A program made the translations under genes and the position numbers. Source: JBKECF01 sp047974375 (GTDB taxonomy: Bacteria > Bacillota > Clostridia > Lachnospirales > CAMZNU01). From it: DNA of 64,000 nucleotides. Within the stretch, counting starts at the first letter, position 1. Each line of letters starts with the position of its first letter. Below are positions 34,860 through 42,720 of this stretch, one piece after another. The notes under the pieces were generated by a model. The model was not told the DNA's origin. It saw only the letters and a list, made by a program, of their open reading frames with translations, and did no database searches. The stretch is from NCBI GenBank assembly GCA_047974375.1, contig JBKECF010000010.1, forward strand, positions 1 to 64,000. The letters run 5' to 3'.

Positions 34860-35375
34860 ATGAAACAATCCTTAGGATTAGTAGAAATTAGCGGATTGTC
34901 TACTGCGATTATTGTAGCAGATGCAATGGTAAAGTCGGCAAACGTTAAAATACTAGACTTAGAGAATACAAGAGGTAGAGGATATACAACTATCAAAGTG
35001 GTAGGTGATGTTGGAGCTGTTACAGCAGCTGTTAACGTAGGTAAGCAGATGGGTATTGAAAATAATCAATTGGTATCTAGTAAAGTAATAGCTAGGCCAT
35101 CGGATTATATTGAGAAGTTTTTTTGTCATAAAAAAGAAGAAAAAATAAAAGTACCTAAAAAAGAAGATCCAAAAAAAGAGATAATAGAAATAAAAGAAGT
35201 AGAAGTTATAGCAGGAGTAAAAGAAGAAATAAAAGAGGAAATAAAACCTAAAGTAGAAGCTATAGGAGAAAAAACGGATACTAAAGTAAAAGAAGAAGAA
35301 AAAACAAGTGTAGAAAAGTTAAACACAAAAACCAGTACAGAAAAAAAGAAAAAATCTACAAAGGATAAAAAATAG
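34860..35375 (+). CDS. BMC-H protein with a long charged tail (PduK-like)
   Basis: A 171-residue shell protein. Residues 1-85 form a divergent BMC domain (LGLVEISGLSTAIIVADAM, VGDVGAVTAAVNVGKQMG) in which the usual pore loop KIGSG is replaced by ENTRGRG. The remaining 85 residues are almost only Lys, Glu, Val and Ile (repeats of EIKE/EEIK), with no Cys for the iron-sulfur site found in PduK. It starts right after the previous stop (GATTAAATG), so the two are coupled. The tail may bind nucleic acid or cargo; that is speculative. Confidence 0.8.
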   Translation: MKQSLGLVEISGLSTAIIVADAMVKSANVKILDLENTRGRGYTTIKVVGDVGAVTAAVNVGKQMGIENNQLVSSKVIARPSDYIEKFFCHKKEEKIKVPKKEDPKKEIIEIKEVEVIAGVKEEIKEEIKPKVEAIGEKTDTKVKEEEKTSVEKLNTKTSTEKKKKSTKDKK

Positions 35376-35395
35376 TTGTAAGGAAGGTGTTAAAT

Positions 35396-35662
35396 ATGAA
35401 ACTTGCGAAAGTAATAGGCACAGTAGTTGCAACTAGAAAAGATGAAACACTAGTAGGTTGTAAATTAATGATAATAAGACAAGTGGATAGCTCGGAAGAG
35501 TACATAGGAGCTGAAGAAGTTGCAGTTGATTATGTAGGTGCTGGAGTCGGCGAACTAGTACTTATAGGACAAGGCTCGGCAGTTAGAGTACAAGAAAGTA
35601 GAAAAAATACTGCTATAGATTTAGCCATTATAGGTATTGTAGAATCTATGGTTATAAACTAA
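35396..35662 (+). CDS. BMC-P pentameric vertex protein (EutN/CcmL/PduN family)
   Basis: An 88-residue vertex protein that closes the corners of the shell. MKLAKVIGTVVATRKDETLVG, VAVDYVGAGVGELVLIGQGSA and AIIGIVESM match the EutN/CcmL family closely. I chose the ATG at 35396 since AAGGAAGGTG precedes it; a GTG nine bases earlier lies in that site. It is the only vertex gene in the operon. Confidence 0.93.
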   Translation: MKLAKVIGTVVATRKDETLVGCKLMIIRQVDSSEEYIGAEEVAVDYVGAGVGELVLIGQGSAVRVQESRKNTAIDLAIIGIVESMVIN

Positions 35663-35686
35663 ATTTTAAAAAGGTGTGATTGTAAA

Positions 35687-37000
35687 ATGAGGAGCAGTAT
35701 ATATGATAGCGTCACAGATGCAGTATTTGTTGCTAAAGGGGCGTACAATAGATTTAGTGTTTTAACATTAAATGAAAGAAAAGAAATAATAAGCGCCATA
35801 AGGACTAATTTAATTCCTTTAGCAAGAAAAATAGCCCAAATGACTGTTGAAGAAACTCAAATGGGAAATGTAGAGGATAAAATAAAAAAAATACTTCTAG
35901 CTATTGAAAAAACTCCAGGGGTTGAGGATTTAGTTACAGAAGTTAATACCGGCGACCATGGAATGACATTGTATGAACAAAGTGCCTTTGGAGTAATATG
36001 TGCCGTTCATCCATGTACAAACCCAGCTCCCACATTAATAAGTAATACCATTGGTATGATTTCTGCAGGTAATTCGGTAATACATTGTTCTCATCCTAGG
36101 GCTGTAAATGTATCTCAATACGTTACAGGTATAATTAGCGATACTATTCGTAATGTTTGTGGAATTGATAATTTAGTAGTTACTTTAGCAGAAAGTTTAA
36201 TGGGTCATACCCAAGAGATTATGAATCATCCAGATGTTGATATGGTAGTTTGTACAGGTGGTAACGGCATGCTACGTAAAGCGTTGGCATCAGGTAAAAA
36301 AGTAATAGGTGCAGGTGCAGGCAACCCAGTTACAATTGTAGATGAAACTGCAGATTTAAAGAAAGCTGCCATGGATATAGTAAGAGGAGCCTCCTTTGAT
36401 AATAACTTAATGTGCACTTCCGAAAAAAGCATTGTTGTTTTAAGAAAAGTAGCTACAGAATTTATTGTGGAACTTTTAAAGAATGGAGCATACTTTGTAA
36501 AAGATGAGTTAGAAATAGAAAAGCTAAAAAACGTTACCATAACATGCGACAATGTAATAAATAAAAAGTTAGAGGGAAGGCTAGCTGGTGAAATACTTAA
36601 GCAAGCAGGAATAAAATACCAAAGCGATATTAGATTAATTGTAGCAGAAACTAATTGTTATCATACTTTTGCCACAACAGAGATGTTAATGCCATTAGTA
36701 CCTTTAATAATAGTTGAAAATTTCGATGAAGCATTGGAAACAGCTATAGAAATAGAGCAGGGATACAAACACACTGCAACTATTCATTCAAATTCATTAG
36801 ATAACTTAAATGAGGCAGCACGTAAAATGCAAACAGCAGTTTTTGTTAAAAACGGATCTTCACTGTTGGGTATTGGTTTTGATAAAGAGGGTCATACAAG
36901 CTTTACAATAGCCAATGTAACAGGTGAAGGGACAACATCAGCTAGACATTTTACAAAAAGACGTAGATGTGTTTTAACCAATGGTTTTACATTAAGATAA
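35687..37000 (+). CDS. CoA-acylating aldehyde dehydrogenase (PduP/EutE family), form without leader helix
   Basis: A 437-residue enzyme that turns an aldehyde into acyl-CoA with NAD. The catalytic Cys is in DNNLMCTSEKS. KKVIGAGAGNPVTIVDETAD and SFTIANVTGEGTTSARHFTK are family motifs. Compared with the second copy at 39983, about 30 N-terminal residues are missing, including the encapsulation peptide; it starts SSIYDSVTDAVFVAKGAYN. So it may sit outside the shell, or enter by pairing with another protein. AAGGTGTGATTGTAAA-ATG is the start region. Confidence 0.88.
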   Translation: MRSSIYDSVTDAVFVAKGAYNRFSVLTLNERKEIISAIRTNLIPLARKIAQMTVEETQMGNVEDKIKKILLAIEKTPGVEDLVTEVNTGDHGMTLYEQSAFGVICAVHPCTNPAPTLISNTIGMISAGNSVIHCSHPRAVNVSQYVTGIISDTIRNVCGIDNLVVTLAESLMGHTQEIMNHPDVDMVVCTGGNGMLRKALASGKKVIGAGAGNPVTIVDETADLKKAAMDIVRGASFDNNLMCTSEKSIVVLRKVATEFIVELLKNGAYFVKDELEIEKLKNVTITCDNVINKKLEGRLAGEILKQAGIKYQSDIRLIVAETNCYHTFATTEMLMPLVPLIIVENFDEALETAIEIEQGYKHTATIHSNSLDNLNEAARKMQTAVFVKNGSSLLGIGFDKEGHTSFTIANVTGEGTTSARHFTKRRRCVLTNGFTLR

Positions 37001-37009
37001 GGGGTGGCT

Positions 37010-38185
37010 ATGGGTTGTTTCGATGGTAAGGAAAGAAACTATTATGTAACCTCAGAGTCTGTTACAGAGGGGCATCCAGATAAGTTATGTGACCAAATAG
37101 CAGATGGGATACTGGATGCACATTTGGAAAAAGACCCTTTGTCTAGAGTAGCTATAGAGGTAATGGTTTCAAAAAACACTGTAATGATAGCAGGTGAGGT
37201 AACATCAACAGCAAATATTGACGTTACTAAAATAGCTAAAAAAATTATTCACGATGTAGGATATACAGAAAAAAACAAAGGTTTTGATAGCGAAACTTGC
37301 ATTGTTATAAAAAATATAAATTGTCAATCTAGGGATATATCCATGGGTGTGACAAAGGATGATCATACTATTGGCGGTGGTGACCAAGGCATAATGTACG
37401 GTTATGCCGTAGATGAAACAGAGAATTATATGCCACTACCTTGCGACTTAGCGAATAAATTAGCCGAAAGGTTAGCCTATGTAAGAAAAAGTGGTATGAC
37501 TGATATGCTGGAACCAGACGGTAAGTCCCAAGTTACAATGCTTTATAGTAAAGAGGGTAAACCTATAGCGATACACAGTATTGTAATTTCCACTCAGCAT
37601 AAAGAAAATGTGTCCAAGGAAGTTTTAGATGCCTTTATAAGATATTCTGTTATAGAATTTGTTGTCCCTAAAAAATGGATTACTTGCGGAACAAAAATAC
37701 ATATAAACCCAACAGGAAGATTTGTAATAGGTGGTCCATGTGGTGATACAGGTGTTACAGGACGAAAGCTTATGGTAGATACTTATGGAACATTGGCTAG
37801 ACATGGGGGCGGGGCTTTCTCCGGTAAGGATTCAACTAAGGTAGACCGTTCAGCTGCTTATATGGCACGATATGTTGCAAAAAATATCGTCGCTGCCTCT
37901 ATTGCAAGTAAATGTGAAGTTTCCTTTGCCTATGTTATTGGAGGAATAAAGCCAGAGGCTATACGAGTTAATACATTTAGTACAGGTATTATGCCAGATC
38001 GTGATATCGAAGAAATCGTTAAAAATGTATTTGATTTGGAAGTAGTAAAAGTAATAAAAAACCTAGATTTAAGAAAACCAATCTTTTTAAAAACTGCATC
38101 ATATGGACATTTTGGGAGAGAAAATTTAGGCTTTAAATGGGAAAATATAGATAAAGTTAAAAAATTAAAAGAGTTTATATATTAG
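37010..38185 (+). CDS. metK: S-adenosylmethionine synthetase, encoded inside the microcompartment operon
   Basis: A 391-residue methionine adenosyltransferase making SAM from methionine and ATP. TSESVTEGHPDKLCDQIADGI, GGGDQGIMYGYAVDE and GGGAFSGKDSTKVDRS cover the ATP, metal and phosphate sites. All three domains are full length, so activity is expected. It sits between the aldehyde dehydrogenase and the second BMC-H with ten- and fifteen-base gaps, in the same direction. The likely reason is the demand of the activase for SAM. AAGGGGTGG favours the ATG at 37010. Whether another metK exists in the genome cannot be seen. Confidence 0.93.
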   Translation: MGCFDGKERNYYVTSESVTEGHPDKLCDQIADGILDAHLEKDPLSRVAIEVMVSKNTVMIAGEVTSTANIDVTKIAKKIIHDVGYTEKNKGFDSETCIVIKNINCQSRDISMGVTKDDHTIGGGDQGIMYGYAVDETENYMPLPCDLANKLAERLAYVRKSGMTDMLEPDGKSQVTMLYSKEGKPIAIHSIVISTQHKENVSKEVLDAFIRYSVIEFVVPKKWITCGTKIHINPTGRFVIGGPCGDTGVTGRKLMVDTYGTLARHGGGAFSGKDSTKVDRSAAYMARYVAKNIVAASIASKCEVSFAYVIGGIKPEAIRVNTFSTGIMPDRDIEEIVKNVFDLEVVKVIKNLDLRKPIFLKTASYGHFGRENLGFKWENIDKVKKLKEFIY

Positions 38186-38200
38186 AAAATAGGAGGAATT

Positions 38201-38479
38201 ATGTCAAACGAAGCATTAGGAATGGTAGAAACAAGAGGTTTAGTAGGCGGAATAGAAGCTGCCGACGCAATGACAAAAGCAGCTAACGTTGAATTAGTAG
38301 GATATGAAAAAATCGGTTCTGGATTAGTAACTGTAATGGTACGAGGTGATGTAGGGGCTGTTAAGGCTGCTGTGGACGCCGGTTCTGTAGCTGCAAACAA
38401 TGTAGGAGAAGTTGTTTCAACTCACGTAATACCACGACCTCATACAGATGTTGAAAAGATTTTACCTAAAAGTTTATAG
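38201..38479 (+). CDS. BMC-H hexameric shell protein (PduA/EutM type), copy 2
   Basis: A 92-residue facet protein, about 88 percent identical to the copy at 33927. The same KIGSG pore and PRPHTDVEK end are present. Differences include T for V at 25 and N for A at 67. AGGAGG precedes the ATG. Two close paralogues this far apart in one operon point to duplication followed by insertion of genes between them. Confidence 0.95.
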   Translation: MSNEALGMVETRGLVGGIEAADAMTKAANVELVGYEKIGSGLVTVMVRGDVGAVKAAVDAGSVAANNVGEVVSTHVIPRPHTDVEKILPKSL

Positions 38480-38512
38480 TAGTTTGTAAAAAAATATAAA
38501 GGGGTTTTATTT

Positions 38513-39148
38513 ATGGATACAGACCAGTTAATAAAACAAGTTACTAAAAAAGTTATAGAAATGATGTGTAATTATGAATTGTATAAAATCCCCGTTGGTG
38601 TATCAAATAGGCATATACATGTAACACAAGAAGTTCTGGAAGAACTATTTGGAAAAGGGTATAAACTTACTAAAAAAGTTGATTTAAAACAACCTGGTCA
38701 ATTTGCTAGTAATGAAACAGTTACTATAAGAGGACCTAAAGGTGAGTTTGAAAAAGTTAGAATACTAGGCCCTGTAAGGAAGGAAAGCCAAATCGAGATT
38801 TCAAAAACTGACAGTTTCCGTTTAGGAATTAAGTCACCAATTCGTGAATCTGGTGACCTAAAAAATAGTCCAGGAATTGACCTTGTCGGCCCTAATGGTA
38901 TTGTTAAATTAGATGTTGGTGCAATAGTAGCCTTAAGGCATATTCATATGACTACAAATGACGCAAAAAAAATAGGAGTTAGAGATAAGGAAATAGTCGA
39001 AGTAGAAACTTTTGGGCAACGAAAAGGGATTTTTGGAGATGTATTAATTCGCGTTTCTGATTCCTATTCTTTAGAAATGCATGTAGATGTAGATGAGGCT
39101 AACGCGTGTAATTTAAGTAATGGTGACTTTGTTATAGTTAAAAAATAG
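38513..39148 (+). CDS. pduL: Phosphotransacylase PduL
   Basis: A 211-residue acyl-CoA:phosphate transferase that recycles CoA inside the shell. The N-terminal helix DTDQLIKQVTKKVIEMM is an encapsulation peptide. The two PduL domains carry the zinc His in VGVSNRHIHVTQ (about 33) and in LRHIHMTTND (about 145). FASNETVTIRGPKG and LGIKSPIRESGDLK are family motifs. With no acetate or propionate kinase in the operon, acyl phosphate would be used by a kinase elsewhere. Confidence 0.93.
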   Translation: MDTDQLIKQVTKKVIEMMCNYELYKIPVGVSNRHIHVTQEVLEELFGKGYKLTKKVDLKQPGQFASNETVTIRGPKGEFEKVRILGPVRKESQIEISKTDSFRLGIKSPIRESGDLKNSPGIDLVGPNGIVKLDVGAIVALRHIHMTTNDAKKIGVRDKEIVEVETFGQRKGIFGDVLIRVSDSYSLEMHVDVDEANACNLSNGDFVIVKK

Positions 39149-39156
39149 GAGATAGT

Positions 39157-39969
39157 ATGTTAGTTACAAATAAAGTGCTATCAGAATTTGCTGATTTAGT
39201 AAATAACGGTAAGTGCAACGAATTTAAAGGTATGTTACGCACAGGCGTGGATTTAGGAACAGCAAATATTGTTCTCGCGGTGATTGACGAAAACAATAAA
39301 CCTATTGCAGGCGCTACAGCTGTTTCGAAAGTTATAAAAGACGGTGTTGTGGTGGATTTTATTGGAGCAATACAAACTGTAAAAAAATTAAAAGACGAAT
39401 TAGAAGAAAAATTAAATGCAACACTAGAAATAGCAGCAACTGCTGTACCACCAGGAATTGTTGAAGGCAATATAAAGTGTATTGCAAATGTAGTTGAAGG
39501 TGCTGGGTTTGAAGTAATTAATGTAGTTGATGAACCAACGGCAGCGGCAACATTTTTGAATATAAAAGATGGTGCAGTAGTTGATGTAGGTGGCGGTACG
39601 ACAGGTATAAGTATATTAAAAGAAGGAAAAGTTATATACACGGCAGATGAACCCACAGGAGGCACACACATGACTCTTGTTTTAGCTGGATACTATGACA
39701 TAACTTTCCAAGAAGCTGAAAAAATAAAACTAGATATAAATAAGGATAAAGAAATATTTCCTATAATAAAACCTGTTGTTCAAAAAATGGCATCTATAGT
39801 TAAAAGATTTATAGATGGATATGAAGTTAAAGAAATTTATGTTGTAGGTGGTGCTTGTTCCTTTAGCGAGTTTGAGGAAACTTTTGAAAAAGAAATAGGT
39901 ATTACTACCATAAAATACGAAGATACATTGTTTGTAACTCCCCTTGGAATATCATGCAATGTAATGTAA
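39157..39969 (+). CDS. eutJ: EutJ-like actin/Hsp70-fold chaperone protein
   Basis: A 270-residue protein with the actin/Hsp70 ATPase fold. VDLGTANIVLAVIDENNKP (phosphate 1), EPTAAATFL, VDVGGGTTGIS (phosphate 2) and VVGGACSFSEFEETFEKEIG (adenosine) are in order. EutJ occurs in many ethanolamine and GRE loci and is thought to help fold or load cargo; that role is not proven. AGGAGATAGT precedes the ATG, eight bases after pduL. Confidence 0.88.
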   Translation: MLVTNKVLSEFADLVNNGKCNEFKGMLRTGVDLGTANIVLAVIDENNKPIAGATAVSKVIKDGVVVDFIGAIQTVKKLKDELEEKLNATLEIAATAVPPGIVEGNIKCIANVVEGAGFEVINVVDEPTAAATFLNIKDGAVVDVGGGTTGISILKEGKVIYTADEPTGGTHMTLVLAGYYDITFQEAEKIKLDINKDKEIFPIIKPVVQKMASIVKRFIDGYEVKEIYVVGGACSFSEFEETFEKEIGITTIKYEDTLFVTPLGISCNVM

Positions 39970-39982
39970 AGAAGGGTAGAGT

Positions 39983-41395
39983 ATGGAAATAGATATTAAT
40001 TTAATAGAAGAAATGGTTCAAAAAGCCCTTAAGGAAGTTAATGTAACTAAAACTTGTGAAATAAAAAAAGCTGCTGAAAATTATGGTGTTTTCGAAACAA
40101 TCGAAGAAGCTATTGATGCTGCCGTATTATCACAAAAGATTTTGTTATTTTCCAAGCCGTCAGAACGAGAAAAATATGTAAGTGCAATTAGAAAAGTAAT
40201 TTTAAAAAAAGAAAATCTTGAACTAATTTCACGATTAGCAATAGACGAAACGGCAATGGGTAATTATGAACATAAGCTTATTAAAAATAAGTTGGCGGCA
40301 GAAAAAACACCAGGTACAGAAAATTTAAACACTTGTGCTGTAACAGGCGATTATGGTTTGTCTTTAATTGAGTATTGTCCTTTCGGTGTAATTGGCTCAA
40401 TAACACCAACGACAAACCCAACTGAAACTATAATAAACAATTCTATATCTATGATAGCAGGTGGTAATACAGTTGTATTTAGCCCACACCCAAGAGCAAG
40501 GAATGTTTCACGTGTAACGGTACAAATGATTAATAAAGCATTAGTTGCTGTTGGTGCACCCCATAATTTAATTACTATGGTTGCAGAGCCATCAATAGAA
40601 AATACTAATAAAATGATGAAAAATCATAAAGTTAGATTATTAGTCGCAACAGGTGGGCCAAGTATAGTTAGAAGTGTGCTATCATCAGGTAAAAAAGCTA
40701 TAGGTGCAGGTGCAGGCAATCCACCTGTAGTTGTAGATGAAACGGCAGACATAGAAAAAGCGAGTAAAGATATAATTAATGGTTGCAGCTTTGATAATAA
40801 CTTACCCTGTATAGCTGAAAAAGAAGTTTTTGCTGTTAACTCTATTGCTGACGATTTAATTAAGAGTATGGAAAAAAATGGAGCTTACTTAATTAAGGAT
40901 ATTAACTTAATTAAAAATCTTGTTTCTGTTGTAACAACGGAAAAGGGTGGCCCAAAAACTTCATTTGTTGGCAAAAGTGCGAAATACATTTTAAAAGAAA
41001 TAAATATTGATGTTGATGATGATATAAAAGTTATTATTTTGGAAGTTGATAAAGATCACTTATTTGTACAAGAAGAATTAATGATGCCAATTTTACCAAT
41101 AGTACGAGCAGATAATGTAGATATAGCTATAGACTATGCCTTAGAAGCTGAAAGAGGAAATAGACACACAGCAATAATGCATTCAAAAAATGTAGATAAA
41201 TTAAGTAAAATGGCAAAGCTTTTGGAAACAACAATTTTTGTTAAAAATGCACCATCCTATGCTGGTATAGGTGCCGGCGGAGAAGGCCACACCACTTTTA
41301 CAATTGCTGGACCTACAGGTGAGGGAATTACCTCAGCAAAATCTTTTTGCAGACAAAGAAGATGCGTGTTAAACGAGGCTTTTTGTATTAGATAA
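39983..41395 (+). CDS. CoA-acylating aldehyde dehydrogenase (PduP/EutE family), form with encapsulation peptide
   Basis: A 470-residue second aldehyde dehydrogenase. The first 20 residues (EIDINLIEEMVQKALKEVN) are a textbook amphipathic encapsulation helix, followed by a short linker. The catalytic Cys is in FDNNLPCIAEKEVF. SGKKAIGAGAGNPPVVVDET and GAGGEGHTTFTIAGPTGEG are family motifs. It is only moderately similar to the first copy at 35687, so the two may handle different aldehydes or locations. AAGAAGGGTAG precedes the ATG. Confidence 0.92.
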   Translation: MEIDINLIEEMVQKALKEVNVTKTCEIKKAAENYGVFETIEEAIDAAVLSQKILLFSKPSEREKYVSAIRKVILKKENLELISRLAIDETAMGNYEHKLIKNKLAAEKTPGTENLNTCAVTGDYGLSLIEYCPFGVIGSITPTTNPTETIINNSISMIAGGNTVVFSPHPRARNVSRVTVQMINKALVAVGAPHNLITMVAEPSIENTNKMMKNHKVRLLVATGGPSIVRSVLSSGKKAIGAGAGNPPVVVDETADIEKASKDIINGCSFDNNLPCIAEKEVFAVNSIADDLIKSMEKNGAYLIKDINLIKNLVSVVTTEKGGPKTSFVGKSAKYILKEINIDVDDDIKVIILEVDKDHLFVQEELMMPILPIVRADNVDIAIDYALEAERGNRHTAIMHSKNVDKLSKMAKLLETTIFVKNAPSYAGIGAGGEGHTTFTIAGPTGEGITSAKSFCRQRRCVLNEAFCIR

Positions 41396-41421
41396 AGGCA
41401 ATTTCTAGGAAGGAGGACGGT

Positions 41422-42537
41422 GTGTTAAATATAAATATGAAAACAAAAGTATATAGTGATAAGCATGTTATTCCTTATTTAAGAGATATAAAAAACAAGA
41501 AGATACTCATTGTATGTGATTCATTTATGTCTCATGAAACTAGACTAAAGTATTTAAAAGATGAACTTAGTTCTCATAATAAAATAAGCATTTTTAATAA
41601 AGCTGTGCCTGATCCAACTTTAGATGTATGCATACTTGGAATAAAGGAAATGTTACAAGTAAAACCAGATATTATAATAGGATATGGTGGCGGTTCATCT
41701 ATTGATACGGCAAAGGCTATATTATATTTCGCTTCTATGGGAAATGTGTATAAAAAACCTATCTTTATAGCAGTACCTACAACAAGTGGAACAGGTTCGG
41801 AAGTAACTTCAGTAAGTGTTATAAAAGATGCAGATACCAATAGAAAGCATTTACTAGTAAGTGAAGACATCCTGCCAGATGTAGCTCTTTTAGAGCCTGG
41901 TTTAACTTTAACTATTCCTAAAAATATAACGGCTAATACAGGATTAGATGTATTAACTCATAGTCTGGAGGCATATGTATCTAAAAATGCTAATGCTTTT
42001 TCCGACGCACTGGCAGAAAAATCTGTAGAATTAGTATTCAAATCATTAATAAATTGTTATAGCCATGGAGGTAACTATAAGGCACGCCAAAGTATGCAAG
42101 AAGCATCTACTTTGGCAGGTATGGCCTTTAATTCGGCAGGTCTTGGTTTAAACCATAGCATTGCTCATCAAATAGGTGGAATGTTTCATATACCTCATGG
42201 CTTGGCCAATGCAATAATTTTAGAAAAAATTATTGATTTTAATTCGAATGATGAGGCAACCAGAAGTAAGTATGCAAAGATGGCGTACAAAACGCAAATT
42301 GTGAATGTAAACGCCAGTAGTAAAGTAGCTTTAAAAATGTTAAAAAGATTAATAGGCATATTAATTATGTCTTTGGAAATTAATATGAACCTTAGTGAAT
42401 ATGATATTTGCAAAGCCGATTATTACTCTAAAATATCAGAAATGGTTAAAAATACTAAAGAAGATTTTTGCTTTAATACTAATCCTGTAACTCCAACTGA
42501 TGCAGATATTGAAAAAATATTTAAGTCAATATACTAA
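41422..42537 (+). CDS. Iron-containing alcohol dehydrogenase (PduQ/EutG family)
   Basis: A 371-residue group III dehydrogenase that reduces part of the aldehyde to alcohol and regenerates NAD for the dehydrogenases. GYGGGSSIDTAKAI is the NAD site; PTTSGTGSEVTSVSVI follows. Metal ligands lie in TGLDVLTHSLEAYVS (Asp), NHSIAHQIGGMFHIPHGLAN (His, His). The GTG at 41422 is taken as start because AGGAGG stands five bases before it; a Met five codons on is an alternative. No leader helix is obvious. It is the last gene of the operon. Confidence 0.9.
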   Translation: MLNINMKTKVYSDKHVIPYLRDIKNKKILIVCDSFMSHETRLKYLKDELSSHNKISIFNKAVPDPTLDVCILGIKEMLQVKPDIIIGYGGGSSIDTAKAILYFASMGNVYKKPIFIAVPTTSGTGSEVTSVSVIKDADTNRKHLLVSEDILPDVALLEPGLTLTIPKNITANTGLDVLTHSLEAYVSKNANAFSDALAEKSVELVFKSLINCYSHGGNYKARQSMQEASTLAGMAFNSAGLGLNHSIAHQIGGMFHIPHGLANAIILEKIIDFNSNDEATRSKYAKMAYKTQIVNVNASSKVALKMLKRLIGILIMSLEINMNLSEYDICKADYYSKISEMVKNTKEDFCFNTNPVTPTDADIEKIFKSIY

Positions 42538-42585
42538 ATAAGATGATATTAGGAAATGATTTAACATTATTATTTTCGTTTCTAG

Positions 42586-42625
42586 AATAAGTGGTGTTGG
42601 TGATAAAAAGCCGACACCACTTATT
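42586..42625. terminator. Terminator of the microcompartment operon
   Basis: AATAAGTGGTGTTGG pairs with CCGACACCACTTATT with one mismatch around a ten-base loop. It lies between convergent transcripts and could serve both strands; the T run is short on both sides. Confidence 0.75.
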
Positions 42626-42694
42626 TGTAAATAAAGACATAACAACCAAAATATCCTATAATTAATTCAAATAAAAATAAGAAAGGAGGTTGTC

Positions 42695-42712
42695 ATGTCT
42701 AATAGTTGTTAA
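42695..42712 (+). CDS. Five-codon mini-ORF with a perfect ribosome site
   Basis: AAAGGAGGT at 42683-42691 is followed by ATG and the codons for MSNSC, then TAA. It lies between the operon terminator and the convergent ftsH end. A site this good for five residues suggests a gene start whose body was lost, or a true micropeptide. No decision is possible from sequence. Confidence 0.2.
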   Translation: MSNSC

Positions 42713-42720
42713 AATTTGGT

